32,889 nucleotides of DNA from an uncultured Chloroflexota bacterium (GCA_903925955.1 CAIYHO010000117.1:1-32889); one strand, 5' to 3'. Shown: positions 7,563 through 16,159, counted from the first letter of the stretch. Notes: generated by a model from the letters alone, not told the origin. Program-made: numbers and translations.

Positions 7563-8927
7563 GTGCTGCCCGGGTGGGATGCAGGATCTGGTGACGAGAT
7601 CGGGGAGTCCGATCCGGGAGCTCCTGCCCGCGTCCGCTCGGTTAGCGATGTCGCCCTCGCCATTCGCCAGGCGGTCCGAGGCGATCCGGCGCTCCGCGAC
7701 CTATGGGTTGAAGGCGAGGTAAGCCGCGTCACGGTGTCGGCGGCCGGCCACGCCTATTTCACGCTCAAGGATTCGCGGGCCCAGCTCCAGTGTGTCTGGT
7801 TTCGCGAGTCCCGCGTTCGTTCTGCCTTCCAGCCCGAGCCAGGTCTCGCGGTCCTCGCCCGCGGCCGGATTGACGTCTTTGAGCAGCAGGGCGCAATCCA
7901 GCTCTACGTCGAGGCGATGCTGCCTGCCGGACAGGGCAACCTTGCGCTCCGCGTTGAGGAGCTGAAGGCGCGCCTTGCTGCAGAGGGGCTGTTTGACCCA
8001 GCGCGCAAGCGTCCGCTGCCGGTCCGCCCGTCGGTCATCGCCATTGTGACCTCGCCCACCGGAGCTGTCTGGCGGGATGTGCGCAACGTCCTTGCGCGGC
8101 GCTGGCCAATGGCAACGCTCGTGGTTGCGCCGTGTCTGGTGCAGGGTGACGGCGCGCCCGCATCCATCGTGGCGGCGCTCGCAAGCGTTGCTGCCTACGC
8201 TGCCGCAGAGACAGCCGAGGGTCGCGCGGCCGCGGCACCCACGGTGACCATCCTTGCCCGCGGCGGCGGATCCCCAGAGGATCTCGCAGCGTTCAACGAC
8301 GAGCGCGTTGTGCGGGCCGTTGCCGCCCACCCGCTGCCGCTGGTCACCGGCGTTGGCCACGAGGTGGACGTGACGCTGGTGGACTTCGCATCTGACGTCC
8401 GGGCGCCCACGCCGTCGGCTGCGGCAGAACTGGTGGTGCCCGATCGGGCCGAGACCCTGGCGGTGATCAGCGCAACCGGGCGCCGGGCAACAGCCGCGGT
8501 TGGCCGTCGCACGGGTGATGCCCGGCGTTCGCTGGACTCGGAGGGACGGGTGCTTGGCCGGCTTGAGCCTCGCGCCCAACTTGCCGCAAGCCGGGAGCGG
8601 GTGGGTCTTCTCCTTGACCAGGCCGCAGGTGCCGTTTCGGACCGGTTTGCGGCTGACCACAGAACCTTGGCGGCGCTGGAAGACCGGCCTCGACGCGTTG
8701 TTCTGGCAAGGCTGGCCGGAGCTCGGTCTGCGCTTGCCACGGTCACGGGTTCGCTCACCGTGCTGGGCCCTGAGGCGACACTGCGCCGCGGATACGCCAT
8801 CGTGCGGCGAGCCCAGGACGGCGCCCTGGTGCGTGACGCTGCGTCAGCACCTGCAGGCACCGCGCTTGTCATCTCGCTTGAGACGGGCGCAATTGCTGCG
8901 ACAAGCGATGGGGCAGGGCAGAGGTGA
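7563..8927 (+). CDS. xseA: Exodeoxyribonuclease VII large subunit
   Basis: 454 residues, normal for XseA. An N-terminal OB-fold (VEGEVSRVTVSAAGHAYFTLKD, about residues 48-70) precedes the nuclease core, with RPSVIAIVTSPTGAVWRD, ILARGGGSPEDLAAFND, TGVGHEVDVTLVDFASD and RAPTPSAAAEL, all highly conserved in the family. A long helical region follows, then LRRGYAIV near the C-terminus. With XseB it forms exonuclease VII, which degrades single-stranded DNA from both ends. The GTG start, 12 nt after the efp stop, gives a protein aligned with the E. coli N-terminus. Its stop overlaps the next start (GTGA). Confidence 0.95.
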   Translation: MLPGWDAGSGDEIGESDPGAPARVRSVSDVALAIRQAVRGDPALRDLWVEGEVSRVTVSAAGHAYFTLKDSRAQLQCVWFRESRVRSAFQPEPGLAVLARGRIDVFEQQGAIQLYVEAMLPAGQGNLALRVEELKARLAAEGLFDPARKRPLPVRPSVIAIVTSPTGAVWRDVRNVLARRWPMATLVVAPCLVQGDGAPASIVAALASVAAYAAAETAEGRAAAAPTVTILARGGGSPEDLAAFNDERVVRAVAAHPLPLVTGVGHEVDVTLVDFASDVRAPTPSAAAELVVPDRAETLAVISATGRRATAAVGRRTGDARRSLDSEGRVLGRLEPRAQLAASRERVGLLLDQAAGAVSDRFAADHRTLAALEDRPRRVVLARLAGARSALATVTGSLTVLGPEATLRRGYAIVRRAQDGALVRDAASAPAGTALVISLETGAIAATSDGAGQR

Positions 8928-9127
8928 GCGACCTTGTCATCTTCGTCGCCCTCGTCGGGGTGCTGGTGGGGGCAGGGATTGCGGTCGGTATGATCGTGGC
9001 CGGGCGCCTCGACCGAGTGCTCCAGGCGCGCGATGGCGCCGCAGAGGAAGCAGTGGATCAACAGGAAACCGCGGATGAGGCGCCGTCACCGGTTGCGGAC
9101 GCCATTGAGGAGGGCCCAGCTGCATGA
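8924..9127 (+). CDS. Small single-pass membrane protein between xseA and xseB
   Basis: 67 residues, not recognised. A single hydrophobic helix spans about residues 4-27 (VIFVALVGVLVGAGIAVGMI), followed by a basic patch (AGRLDRVLQAR) and an acidic C-terminal half rich in Glu/Asp (EEAVDQQE, ADEAP, IEEGPAA). The GTG start overlaps the xseA stop by 4 nt and its own stop overlaps the xseB ATG by 4 nt, so it is locked into the same translational unit. That arrangement supports it being a real gene. Function is unknown; its topology suggests N-terminus out or a tail in the cytoplasm with acidic character. Confidence 0.72.
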   Translation: MSDLVIFVALVGVLVGAGIAVGMIVAGRLDRVLQARDGAAEEAVDQQETADEAPSPVADAIEEGPAA

Positions 9128-9390
9128 GCGAGTTGAACGTGCCGGCAGCGGACCCGGCGGGCATGACCTATGACGAGGCGTTTGCTGAGCTCAGTAGGGT
9201 TGTCATCGACCTTGAGGCGGGCGGTGCGGCATTGGAGACCACGGTGTCGCTCTACGAGCGCGCAGTTGCCCTCCAGCGGCGGTGTGAGTCGCTCCTTGGC
9301 GAGGCAGAACTGCGTGTTGCGCAGCTGATTGCGCGGGCTGACGGGACCTCTGGACTTGCTGAGTTGCGCGACGCCGGCGCTGAAGGCTGA
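9124..9390 (+). CDS. xseB: Exodeoxyribonuclease VII small subunit
   Basis: 88 residues. The core MTYDEAFAELSRVVIDLEAGGAALETTVSLYERA, followed by LQRRCESLLGEAELRV, matches the helical hairpin typical of XseB (E. coli: FEEAL..LE.IV..LE.G...LE.....YE.G). Several copies bind one XseA subunit. The start overlaps the preceding small gene (ATGA). The C-terminal 15 residues after the second helix are poorly conserved-looking. Confidence 0.94.
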   Translation: MSELNVPAADPAGMTYDEAFAELSRVVIDLEAGGAALETTVSLYERAVALQRRCESLLGEAELRVAQLIARADGTSGLAELRDAGAEG

Positions 9391-9436
9391 CCTGTCGCGG
9401 CAGGGCGCCAGCGGCTGAGCAATCAGCCCATCGTGC

Positions 9437-9442
9437 TACGAT
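9437..9442 (+). promoter_or_regulatory. Candidate -10 box (TACGAT) upstream of dxs
   Basis: TACGAT with an extended -10 TG one base upstream (GTGCTACGATC), in the 179-bp gap before dxs. A poor -35 (CTGAGC) lies 16 bp upstream. Implied leader is about 120 nt, with no riboswitch I can recognise. Confidence 0.45.
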
Positions 9443-9555
9443 CGGCTATCAAATTTGGCGCCCAGCGATCCCTAGACGTCCCGTCCCCGAAGTAGGCGAT
9501 GGGCGTCCGCACAGGCCTTGTTCGATTGCTGTCGCCGGCGCCCGTCCACCCGAGC

Positions 9556-9560
9556 AGGAG
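9556..9560 (+). promoter_or_regulatory. Shine-Dalgarno for dxs
   Basis: AGGAG, 9 nt before the GTG at 9570. It supports that GTG rather than the in-frame ATG six codons downstream. Confidence 0.7.
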
Positions 9561-9569
9561 CACATCCCG

Positions 9570-11696
9570 GTGCCGATCCTTGACCGCATGAAGGGCCCCG
9601 AAGACCTGCGCGGGCTCTCCGACGCCCAACTAGACGAGCTGGCTGCCGACATCCGCAGCACGATCATCAGGACCGTCGCCGTCACCGGTGGCCACCTTGG
9701 ATCCTCGCTAGGCGTGGTGGAGATCACCCTCGCGCTGCACCGGCTCCTGGAGTCGCCGCGCGATCACATCGTCTGGGACACGGGGCACCAGGCCTATGCC
9801 CACAAGCTCCTCACGGGACGGCTTGACCGGTTCCACACCCTGCGCCAGATCGACGGCCTTGGCGGGTTCCCGCGCCGGAGCGAGTCCCCGCACGACATCA
9901 TGGATGGCGGGCACGCCGGCACCGGGCTGTCCATTGCGCAGGGCCTCGCGAGCGCTCGCGACATCCGCCACTCGACAGAGCGGATCGCCGTGGTGGTCGG
10001 CGATGCGGCGATGCTCTCGGGCCTCAGCCTCGAAGCGCTCAACGACATCGGCCACCGCCAGACGCAGCTGCTCATCGTGCTCAACGACAACGAGATGTCC
10101 ATCAGCCCGTCGGTGGGCGCCATCTCCAAGTACCTCGCCGAGATCAAGCTCTCGTCCGCCTGGCGCCAGGGCAAGAGCGCGTACGACAACGTGACCGAGC
10201 GGATCCCGATTGTCGGCCCCAAGGCCGTGGAGTTCTCGCGCCGGTTGCGCCAGTCCGTCGCGTCAATGGCGCAGCCCGGACAGCTGTTTGAGGACCTGGG
10301 GATCACCTACATCGGCGTGATGCCCGGCCACGATCGGCCGTTCCTCGAGGAGACATTCCGCCGCGCGCTGACCCTCAACGAGCCGGTGCTTGTCCACGTC
10401 CGGACGCAGAAGGGCAAGGGCTACCGCCCCGCGGAAATCGACCAGATGTCGTTCCACGGAGCCGCTCTGCCGCCCATCCAGATTGAGCCTGCAGACGAGT
10501 ACGCCCGCTCCGCTGGCGCCAACGGCGAGGGCATGGGCTCGGGCGCAGCCGGCGGCTCCTCGATGACGCGCTCTCACGATGCCGGGGCAGGGGCGCCGCC
10601 GTCGTCGTCGGTGCTGTCGGATCGGCGGGGACATCCTCACAGCCCGTCGGATGCATCTGTTCAGGCCCCGGGCGCAGCGGCACCTGCAGCGACGCCCGCA
10701 CCCGACGCCGGCAAGGTGGGCAACTACACCGCCTTCTTCGCCCGCGAGCTTGTGGCGCTTGGCGCTGAGGATGAGCGCATCGTGGGGATCACGGCCGGGA
10801 TGCCCACGGGCACCGGGCTCTCCAAGTTTCAGACTGCGTATCCGGATCGCTTTATCGACGTCGGCATCGCCGAGCAGCACGCAGTGACGCTGGCCACCGG
10901 GCTTGCGCTGGCGGGCATGCGCCCGGTTGTTGCGCTCTACTCCACGTTCCTGCAGCGCGCGTTTGACCAGACCGTCCATGACGTCTGCCAGAACGATGCG
11001 CCCGTGGTGCTGGCCGTAGACCGCGCGGGTCTCGTGGGCGAGGACGGCACCAGCCATCAGGGCATGTTCACCATTCCGGCACAGCGGATGCTGCCCAACC
11101 TGGTGATCGCAAGCCCCAAGGATGAGCAGGAACTGCGGGCAATGCTGCGAACCGCGTTTGCACAGGACCACCCGTTTGCGCTGCACTACCCGCGTGACGC
11201 CGGCTTTGGTGTTCCCGAACGGGAACCCGCTGTTCTGCCGGTGGGCCACGGCGAACTGCTCCGCTCCGGCGACGACATCCTCCTGGTGGCGTTTGGGCCC
11301 ATCGTCCAGCGCGCGCTGGACACCGCTGAGCAGTTGGCCAAGCTGGGCTGGTCGGTTGGCGTGATCAACGCGCGTTTCGCCAAGCCGCTTGACCGGGAGC
11401 TCATCATTGCGCAGGCCAGCGGCAAGCGCCTCGTGGTCACCCTGGAAGAGAGCGTGGTCACGGGCGGGTTTGGGTCAGGGGTGCTGGAGGCCATGGAAGA
11501 GGCGCGCCTCACCGATGCCGCACTGCGAACGGTTCCCGTCAAGTTGATCGGCATCCCTGCGGACAGGTTTGTGGACCATGGCTCAGTCACGGACTTGCGC
11601 CGCCTCATCCGGCTCGACGTGCCCGGGGTTGTGGCGCAGATCACCGAGACCGCTGCGGCCCTCGGGATTGCGGCGCAGCCTGCGGCAGCGCGCTAA
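9570..11696 (+). CDS. dxs: 1-deoxy-D-xylulose-5-phosphate synthase, variant with long interdomain linker
   Basis: 708 residues against about 620-640 usual. DXS condenses pyruvate and glyceraldehyde-3-phosphate, the first step of the MEP isoprenoid pathway, using thiamine diphosphate. Conserved motifs: GGHLGSSLG, WDTGHQAYAHKLLTGR, ILND-type LNDNEMSISPSVGA, FHGAALP, then IDVGIAEQHAVT with the catalytic Glu, YSTFLQRAFDQ, DRAGLVGEDGTSHQG and HYPRD. Two active-site motifs deviate: the thiamine motif GDGA is GDAA (residues 144-147), and GHSST is GHAGT (114-118). Residues about 313-380 are a low-complexity Gly/Ala/Ser/Pro linker between the first two domains, absent from typical DXS. All residues known to contact substrate that I could check (His, Glu, Arg) are present, so I expect an active enzyme. 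ispH in the same window belongs to the same pathway. Confidence 0.93.
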   Translation: MPILDRMKGPEDLRGLSDAQLDELAADIRSTIIRTVAVTGGHLGSSLGVVEITLALHRLLESPRDHIVWDTGHQAYAHKLLTGRLDRFHTLRQIDGLGGFPRRSESPHDIMDGGHAGTGLSIAQGLASARDIRHSTERIAVVVGDAAMLSGLSLEALNDIGHRQTQLLIVLNDNEMSISPSVGAISKYLAEIKLSSAWRQGKSAYDNVTERIPIVGPKAVEFSRRLRQSVASMAQPGQLFEDLGITYIGVMPGHDRPFLEETFRRALTLNEPVLVHVRTQKGKGYRPAEIDQMSFHGAALPPIQIEPADEYARSAGANGEGMGSGAAGGSSMTRSHDAGAGAPPSSSVLSDRRGHPHSPSDASVQAPGAAAPAATPAPDAGKVGNYTAFFARELVALGAEDERIVGITAGMPTGTGLSKFQTAYPDRFIDVGIAEQHAVTLATGLALAGMRPVVALYSTFLQRAFDQTVHDVCQNDAPVVLAVDRAGLVGEDGTSHQGMFTIPAQRMLPNLVIASPKDEQELRAMLRTAFAQDHPFALHYPRDAGFGVPEREPAVLPVGHGELLRSGDDILLVAFGPIVQRALDTAEQLAKLGWSVGVINARFAKPLDRELIIAQASGKRLVVTLEESVVTGGFGSGVLEAMEEARLTDAALRTVPVKLIGIPADRFVDHGSVTDLRRLIRLDVPGVVAQITETAAALGIAAQPAAAR

Positions 11697-11755
11697 CAGC
11701 ACCGGCCAGAACGGCGCAATTGCAGGCGTGCAAGTCCGGGTGAAGCCGGCTGTGC

Positions 11756-11761
11756 CACGAT
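11756..11761 (+). promoter_or_regulatory. Candidate -10 box (CACGAT) for a leaderless tlyA transcript
   Basis: CACGAT ends 6 nt before the tlyA ATG (agggct between). A transcript starting 7 nt after the box would begin at the start codon itself. No well-placed Shine-Dalgarno precedes tlyA. Confidence 0.4.
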
Positions 11762-11767
11762 AGGGCT

Positions 11768-12592
11768 ATGGCGACCCCAGTGGCGCGACGCATCAGGCTG
11801 GACCAGCTCCTCTTGGAGCGTGGTCTTGCCTCCACGCGCTCGCAGGCGCAGGCACTGGTGATGGCGGGGCGTGTTGCGGTGGGGGAGGGCGAGGCGGCCC
11901 GCCGTGACCGGAAGTCCGGGGACCTTGTGGGCCATGACGCAGTTGTTGTGGTTGCGCCCGGGAGCACATGGGTGTCGCGTGGTGCGCACAAGCTGATCGC
12001 AGCGCTGGACGCCTTTGAGATTGACCCCGCAGGCCTAGTCGCCGCGGACGTGGGAGCTTCCACCGGGGGCTTCACCGATGTGCTGCTGGCTCGGGGCGCC
12101 ACACGGGTGTACGCCATCGATGTGGGGTACGGCCAGCTTGCCGAGCGTCTGCGGCAGGATTCCCGGGTGGTGTCCATGGAGCGCGTCAATGCCCGAGAGG
12201 CATCTGCGTCCATGCTGCCGGAGCCAGTGGATCTTGTTGTGATGGACGTGTCGTTCATCTCGCTTGCGCTTGTGCTGGGACCTGTCCGGACGCTGCTGCG
12301 TGATGGCCGTGGCCCAATCCTTGCGCTTGTGAAGCCGCAGTTTGAGGCCGGCAAGCGTGACGCAAAGGGCGGCGTTGTCCGGGATCCGGAGATCCACAGG
12401 CGGGTCCTGCGCGAGGTGGTTGCGGCGGCGTCCGCCATGGGCATCGGGGCCCGCGGGGTTGTTGCGTCACCCATCCAGGGGCCACAGGGCAACCGCGAGT
12501 TCATGACCTGGTTTGCGGCGGGTCCCGGGTGCGCCGAGATTCAGGAGCGTATCGAGGAGGCGGTTGCCGCCGCGTGGGAGGGAGCCGTATGA
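11768..12592 (+). CDS. tlyA: TlyA family rRNA (cytidine-2'-O)-methyltransferase
   Basis: 274 residues. An N-terminal S4 RNA-binding domain (RLDQLLLERGLASTRSQAQALVMAGRVAV, about 9-40) is followed by a FtsJ-like Rossmann methyltransferase. The SAM motif is ADVGASTGGFTDVLL; VMDVSFISL, LALVKPQFEAGK and GNREF complete the TlyA signatures, and SRGAHKL carries the conserved lysine. Mycobacterial TlyA methylates 16S and 23S rRNA and confers capreomycin sensitivity; homologues elsewhere are also annotated as haemolysin-like for historical reasons. The stop overlaps nadK's ATG; tlyA-nadK-recN is a very widespread bacterial order. Confidence 0.94.
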   Translation: MATPVARRIRLDQLLLERGLASTRSQAQALVMAGRVAVGEGEAARRDRKSGDLVGHDAVVVVAPGSTWVSRGAHKLIAALDAFEIDPAGLVAADVGASTGGFTDVLLARGATRVYAIDVGYGQLAERLRQDSRVVSMERVNAREASASMLPEPVDLVVMDVSFISLALVLGPVRTLLRDGRGPILALVKPQFEAGKRDAKGGVVRDPEIHRRVLREVVAAASAMGIGARGVVASPIQGPQGNREFMTWFAAGPGCAEIQERIEEAVAAAWEGAV

Positions 12593-13431
12593 CGCTGGCG
12601 CGGATTGGGTTTGCGTACAACCCCACCAACGAGGCGGCGCTGGAGCTGCGCGAACGCGCCGCTGGCTGGTGCCACATGCGCGGTGTGGGCAACTGGGCGT
12701 CGCCGGCAGGCGACCTCGAAGCACTCCTGCGTGAACTGCCCACCACGGATGTCCTGGTGGTGCTGGGCGGTGACGGCACGCTCCTGCTGGCCGCCCGGGC
12801 AGCGGCGGTGATTGACGTCCCCATCCTTGGCGTCAACCTGGGCAAGGTTGGCTTCCTCTCGATGGCCGAGGCCCGGGACGTTGAGGCTGTCCTTGAGAAG
12901 CTGGTCCGCGGCGACTATGCGGTCCGGGAGCGGATGGCGTTGACCGGCGCAATCCTGCCCGGTGGCCAGCCAAGCGAGGAGCGGTTCAGCGCCCTCAACG
13001 ACATCGTGGTTGCGCGTGGCTCGCTTGCCCGCGTCTGCCGTCTGGACGTGTCCATCGATGAGTCCCATCTGGCCACGTTTGTTGCCGATGGGCTGGTGGT
13101 GTCAAGTCCAACGGGCTCCACCGGCTACAGCTTCTCTGCCGGCGGCCCCATCCTTGACCCGCAGAGCCGCAATCTGGTTGTGACGCCCATCGCCGGATAC
13201 CTCTCGGCCATTCGCTCGATTGTGGTGTCGCCGCGCCAGGTTGTGCGCTGCCGCGTTGTGGACGCGTATGAGGCGCTCGTGTCCATTGACGGGCGCGAGG
13301 ACCGGCGGATCGCGGTTGGGGACGTGGTTGAGGTCCGCGCGATGGAGCGTCCCATCCGGTTTGTGGAGCCCACGGGCACCATGCCCTTCTGGGACCTGCT
13401 GCGGACAAAGGTGGAGCTGCTGCCGTCGTGA
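12589..13431 (+). CDS. nadK: NAD kinase
   Basis: 280 residues. NadK phosphorylates NAD to NADP in the cytoplasm. Signatures: VLGGDGTLLLAAR (GGDGT motif), LGVNLGKVGFLS, LNDIVVARG, and DGLVVSSPTGSTGYSFSAGGPILDP. The ORF track opens the frame at 12529 inside tlyA; the ATG at 12589, overlapping the tlyA stop (ATGA), gives the family's normal N-terminus (ARIGFAYNP). Its stop overlaps recN's GTG, so tlyA, nadK and recN are translationally coupled. Confidence 0.95.
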   Translation: MTLARIGFAYNPTNEAALELRERAAGWCHMRGVGNWASPAGDLEALLRELPTTDVLVVLGGDGTLLLAARAAAVIDVPILGVNLGKVGFLSMAEARDVEAVLEKLVRGDYAVRERMALTGAILPGGQPSEERFSALNDIVVARGSLARVCRLDVSIDESHLATFVADGLVVSSPTGSTGYSFSAGGPILDPQSRNLVVTPIAGYLSAIRSIVVSPRQVVRCRVVDAYEALVSIDGREDRRIAVGDVVEVRAMERPIRFVEPTGTMPFWDLLRTKVELLPS

Positions 13432-15167
13432 GCGCCGTAGACGACGCCCTTCCGGCTGCCGGCCGCCTGCTTGAGCTGGCCGTTGCGGATCTTGCCCTGA
13501 TTGACCGGCTTCGGCTGCCGCTGGGCGAGGGGCTCAACGTGTTGACGGGGGAGACGGGCGCAGGCAAAAGCCTGCTGATTGATGCGCTGGGGCTGGCGCT
13601 TGGCGCCCGCGCCGATACCACCCTTGTGCGCCACGGGGCCGATGCCGCGCGCGTGGACGCCGTGTTTGCGAGGGCAGGGAGCCCGTTGCTGGTGGGACGA
13701 GAGGTGAGCGCTGCAGGACGCTCATCTGCCCGTCTTGACGATGAGACCGTGACTGCGGGGCGCTTGGCCGCAGTTGCCGGGAGGCTTGTGGAGATCCACG
13801 GCCAGCACGACCAGCTCCGCCTGCTTGATGAGGATCACCAGCGCGATCTGCTTGATGCGTTTGGCGGGCTTGGGGAGGCGCGCGGCGCAATGGCGGCGGC
13901 CGTCGCCCGCTGGCAGGAGAACCGCGCGCGTCTTGCCGAACTGGTGGCTGATCCCCGAGAGGTCCTGCGCAGGCTGGAGCTGCTGGACCATGAGGCGCAG
14001 GAGATCGCCGATGCGCGTCTGCGTCAGGGAGAGGCTGCGGAGATCGCCGGGGACCTGGCGGCAGCGGGAAACCGGGAGACGATTGCTGCGGGTGCCGTGG
14101 CCGCGCGCGATCTTCTCGCTGGCGATGGGCGCAGCGCGCGTGACAGGCTGGCCCAAGCGACACGCGAGCTTCGGGGTCTCGCCCGCCTTGACGGGCGCTG
14201 GGAGCCGCTTGCTGTGCGGCTTGCGGGTCTGGAGGCGGAGGTTGAGGACGTGGCGCAGGAGGTCCGCGCCCTGGGCGATGGCGTGGAGCACGACCCGGCC
14301 GCACTCGCAAGGCTTGAGGACCGCCTGGGTGAGATCCACCGGCTTCTGCGCAGATACGGTGACGACGAGGCGTCGGTGATCGCCCACGCGGAGCAGGCTG
14401 CGGCCGAGGCCCTTCGACTGCGCGGCATGGAAGGGGAGCGAGAGGCCCGCAAGACAGACGATCAGCGGTTGCTGGGCGAAGTTGGTGACGCCGGTGCCGC
14501 CCTCACGGGTCTCCGGCGCGCGGCTGCGGGCGTGCTTGCGCACGAGACGTCGGCCGTGCTTGCCGATATCGGGTTCCCTGCAGACGCGTTTGGGATCTCT
14601 GTGGAGCGTCGCGCCGCGGCCGGGGAATGGTCGGTGATTGTGGATGGCGATGCCGTGGGGTTTGACGCCGCCGGTCTGGACTCCATTGTCTTCACGTTCC
14701 GGCCAAACGCCGGTGAGCCGCGCCGGCCACTGGCCAAGATTGCATCCGGGGGCGAGCTGTCGCGCGTTGGGCTGGCGGTCCAGCAGGTGCTGGCGCGCGT
14801 TGACCGCACGCCAACGCTGGTGTTTGACGAGATTGACAGCGGCATTGGCGGACGGAGCGCGGACCCGGTTGGCCGCAGCCTATGGACCCTGGCCCGGACG
14901 CATCAGGTGCTCTGCGTCACGCACCTGCCGCAGATCGCCGCGTACGCGGATGCCCACTACCGGATTGCCAAGAGCGAACGCGAAGGGCGGACCGTCACAG
15001 ACGTTGTGCTGCTCGACGACGCCGGTCGGGAAGCGGAACTTGCCGCCATGCTGGGCGGGGCGGCAGATGGCGACGCAGCCCGGCTGTCCGCACGGGAACT
15101 GCTGGAACGTGCGCGCGGCTGGGCCAGCACACGCCACGGCGTGGACGCGTCGCCGCGGCAGGGCTGA
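13428..15167 (+). CDS. recN: DNA repair protein RecN
   Basis: 579-residue SMC-like ATPase acting in double-strand-break repair. Walker A is GETGAGKSLLIDAL (about residue 43), with LVEIHGQHDQLRLLDEDHQ after it, a long coiled-coil middle (about 150-370), the ABC signature KIASGGELSRVGLAVQQVL, and Walker B TLVFDEIDSGIGG. The D-loop region differs slightly (ADPVGRSLWTLAR where homologues have A..VG..L..LA) but is intact. The C-terminus has VLCVTHLPQIAAYAD, also a family signature. GTG start overlaps the nadK stop. Confidence 0.95.
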   Translation: MSAVDDALPAAGRLLELAVADLALIDRLRLPLGEGLNVLTGETGAGKSLLIDALGLALGARADTTLVRHGADAARVDAVFARAGSPLLVGREVSAAGRSSARLDDETVTAGRLAAVAGRLVEIHGQHDQLRLLDEDHQRDLLDAFGGLGEARGAMAAAVARWQENRARLAELVADPREVLRRLELLDHEAQEIADARLRQGEAAEIAGDLAAAGNRETIAAGAVAARDLLAGDGRSARDRLAQATRELRGLARLDGRWEPLAVRLAGLEAEVEDVAQEVRALGDGVEHDPAALARLEDRLGEIHRLLRRYGDDEASVIAHAEQAAAEALRLRGMEGEREARKTDDQRLLGEVGDAGAALTGLRRAAAGVLAHETSAVLADIGFPADAFGISVERRAAAGEWSVIVDGDAVGFDAAGLDSIVFTFRPNAGEPRRPLAKIASGGELSRVGLAVQQVLARVDRTPTLVFDEIDSGIGGRSADPVGRSLWTLARTHQVLCVTHLPQIAAYADAHYRIAKSEREGRTVTDVVLLDDAGREAELAAMLGGAADGDAARLSARELLERARGWASTRHGVDASPRQG

Positions 15168-15205
15168 TTGGGCGACGGGTGGAGACTGCCCGCGATCCAC
15201 TGAGC

Positions 15206-16159
15206 ATGGCCATTGCCGCGTATCTGTCGTTCCTGCGCGTTGAGCGCGGTCTCGCCGATGCCACGCTGCGCGCCTACGGCTCGGACCTTGAGGACTTTGC
15301 GGCCAGCCGCGGCGCCACGGCAACCTGGGCAGCAGGCCCCGAGATTGCACGCCGTTACCTCGCCACCCGGGCCCGTCGCGGGTCTGGGCCGGACGCCGGC
15401 CTTGCGCCCGCCAGCCTTCGCAGACGGGCCGCCGCTATTCGTGGGTTCTACCGCTTTGCGTTTGGCGATGGGCTTATCCAGACGGACATCGCCTCGCGTT
15501 TGGACTTGCCGCGCCAGCAGCGGCTCCTGCCGGACACGCTCTCTATCGGTGAGGTGGAGCGCCTGCTGGAGGCTGCTGGCTCGGATGTCCCCCTGGGGGG
15601 CAGGCCAACTGCGGTCGATGGGCGCAGACTCCGTGATCGCGCGCTTGCCGAGCTCCTGTACGCGTCGGGCCTGCGGATCTCAGAGGCGCTTGGGCTTGAC
15701 GTGGAGAACCTGCTGCTTGACTCGGGTCTTGTTCGCGTCTTCGGCAAGGGCGGCAAAGAGCGGGTGGTGCCCGTGGGCGACGTTGCCGCGGCATGGCTCA
15801 ACAGGTACCTCAGCTGGCCTCGTCCGGCCTGGCTGGCGGTGGGTCATCAGGGAGCCGGCGCGGGGACGCCGCTGTTCGTCACGTCTCGGGGATCGCGGAT
15901 GCTTCGGACGCAGGCGTGGCGCATGGTCAAGGACGCGGCCACCGCGGCCCAGATTGACGGGCCCGTGTCTCCCCACACGCTGCGCCACTCCTTTGCAACG
16001 CACCTGCTGGAGGGCGGAGCCGACCTGCGTGTTGTCCAAGAGCTCCTTGGACATGCGACGATAGCCACGACGCAGCTCTACACACATGTGACGGGGGAGC
16101 GCGTGCGCGAGGTCTATGCCCGGGCGCATCCAGGGCCTAGCGGGAGGAAGAGGCGATGA
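15206..16159 (+). CDS. XerD-like tyrosine recombinase
   Basis: 317 residues. The N-terminal SAM-like core-binding domain (YLSFLRVERGLADATLRAYGSDL) precedes the catalytic domain. Catalytic residues seen: Arg in SGLRISEAL, Lys in GKGGKERVVPV, His and Arg in PHTLRHSFATHLL, His in LLGHATIATTQ and the nucleophile Tyr in TQLYTHV. XerC/D resolve chromosome dimers at dif; in many Gram-positive and Chloroflexota genomes a single XerD-type gene sits near recN or scpAB, as here. The ORF track begins inside recN; I use the ATG at 15206. A GTG at 15179 would add nine residues. A dif site was not found in the window. Confidence 0.88.
   Translation: MAIAAYLSFLRVERGLADATLRAYGSDLEDFAASRGATATWAAGPEIARRYLATRARRGSGPDAGLAPASLRRRAAAIRGFYRFAFGDGLIQTDIASRLDLPRQQRLLPDTLSIGEVERLLEAAGSDVPLGGRPTAVDGRRLRDRALAELLYASGLRISEALGLDVENLLLDSGLVRVFGKGGKERVVPVGDVAAAWLNRYLSWPRPAWLAVGHQGAGAGTPLFVTSRGSRMLRTQAWRMVKDAATAAQIDGPVSPHTLRHSFATHLLEGGADLRVVQELLGHATIATTQLYTHVTGERVREVYARAHPGPSGRKRR

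Noticed and set aside
9391-9569. Riboswitch or small RNA in the dxs leader
   Set aside because: No thiamine-pyrophosphate or other known aptamer core was visible; only a candidate promoter and SD.
10263-11249. 328-residue minus-strand ORF in dxs
   Set aside because: Antisense shadow of dxs; His/Arg-rich translation and no motif.
14882-15205. Upstream extension of the xerD ORF
   Set aside because: Lies within recN in another frame; Xer homology begins near residue 109 of the track ORF.
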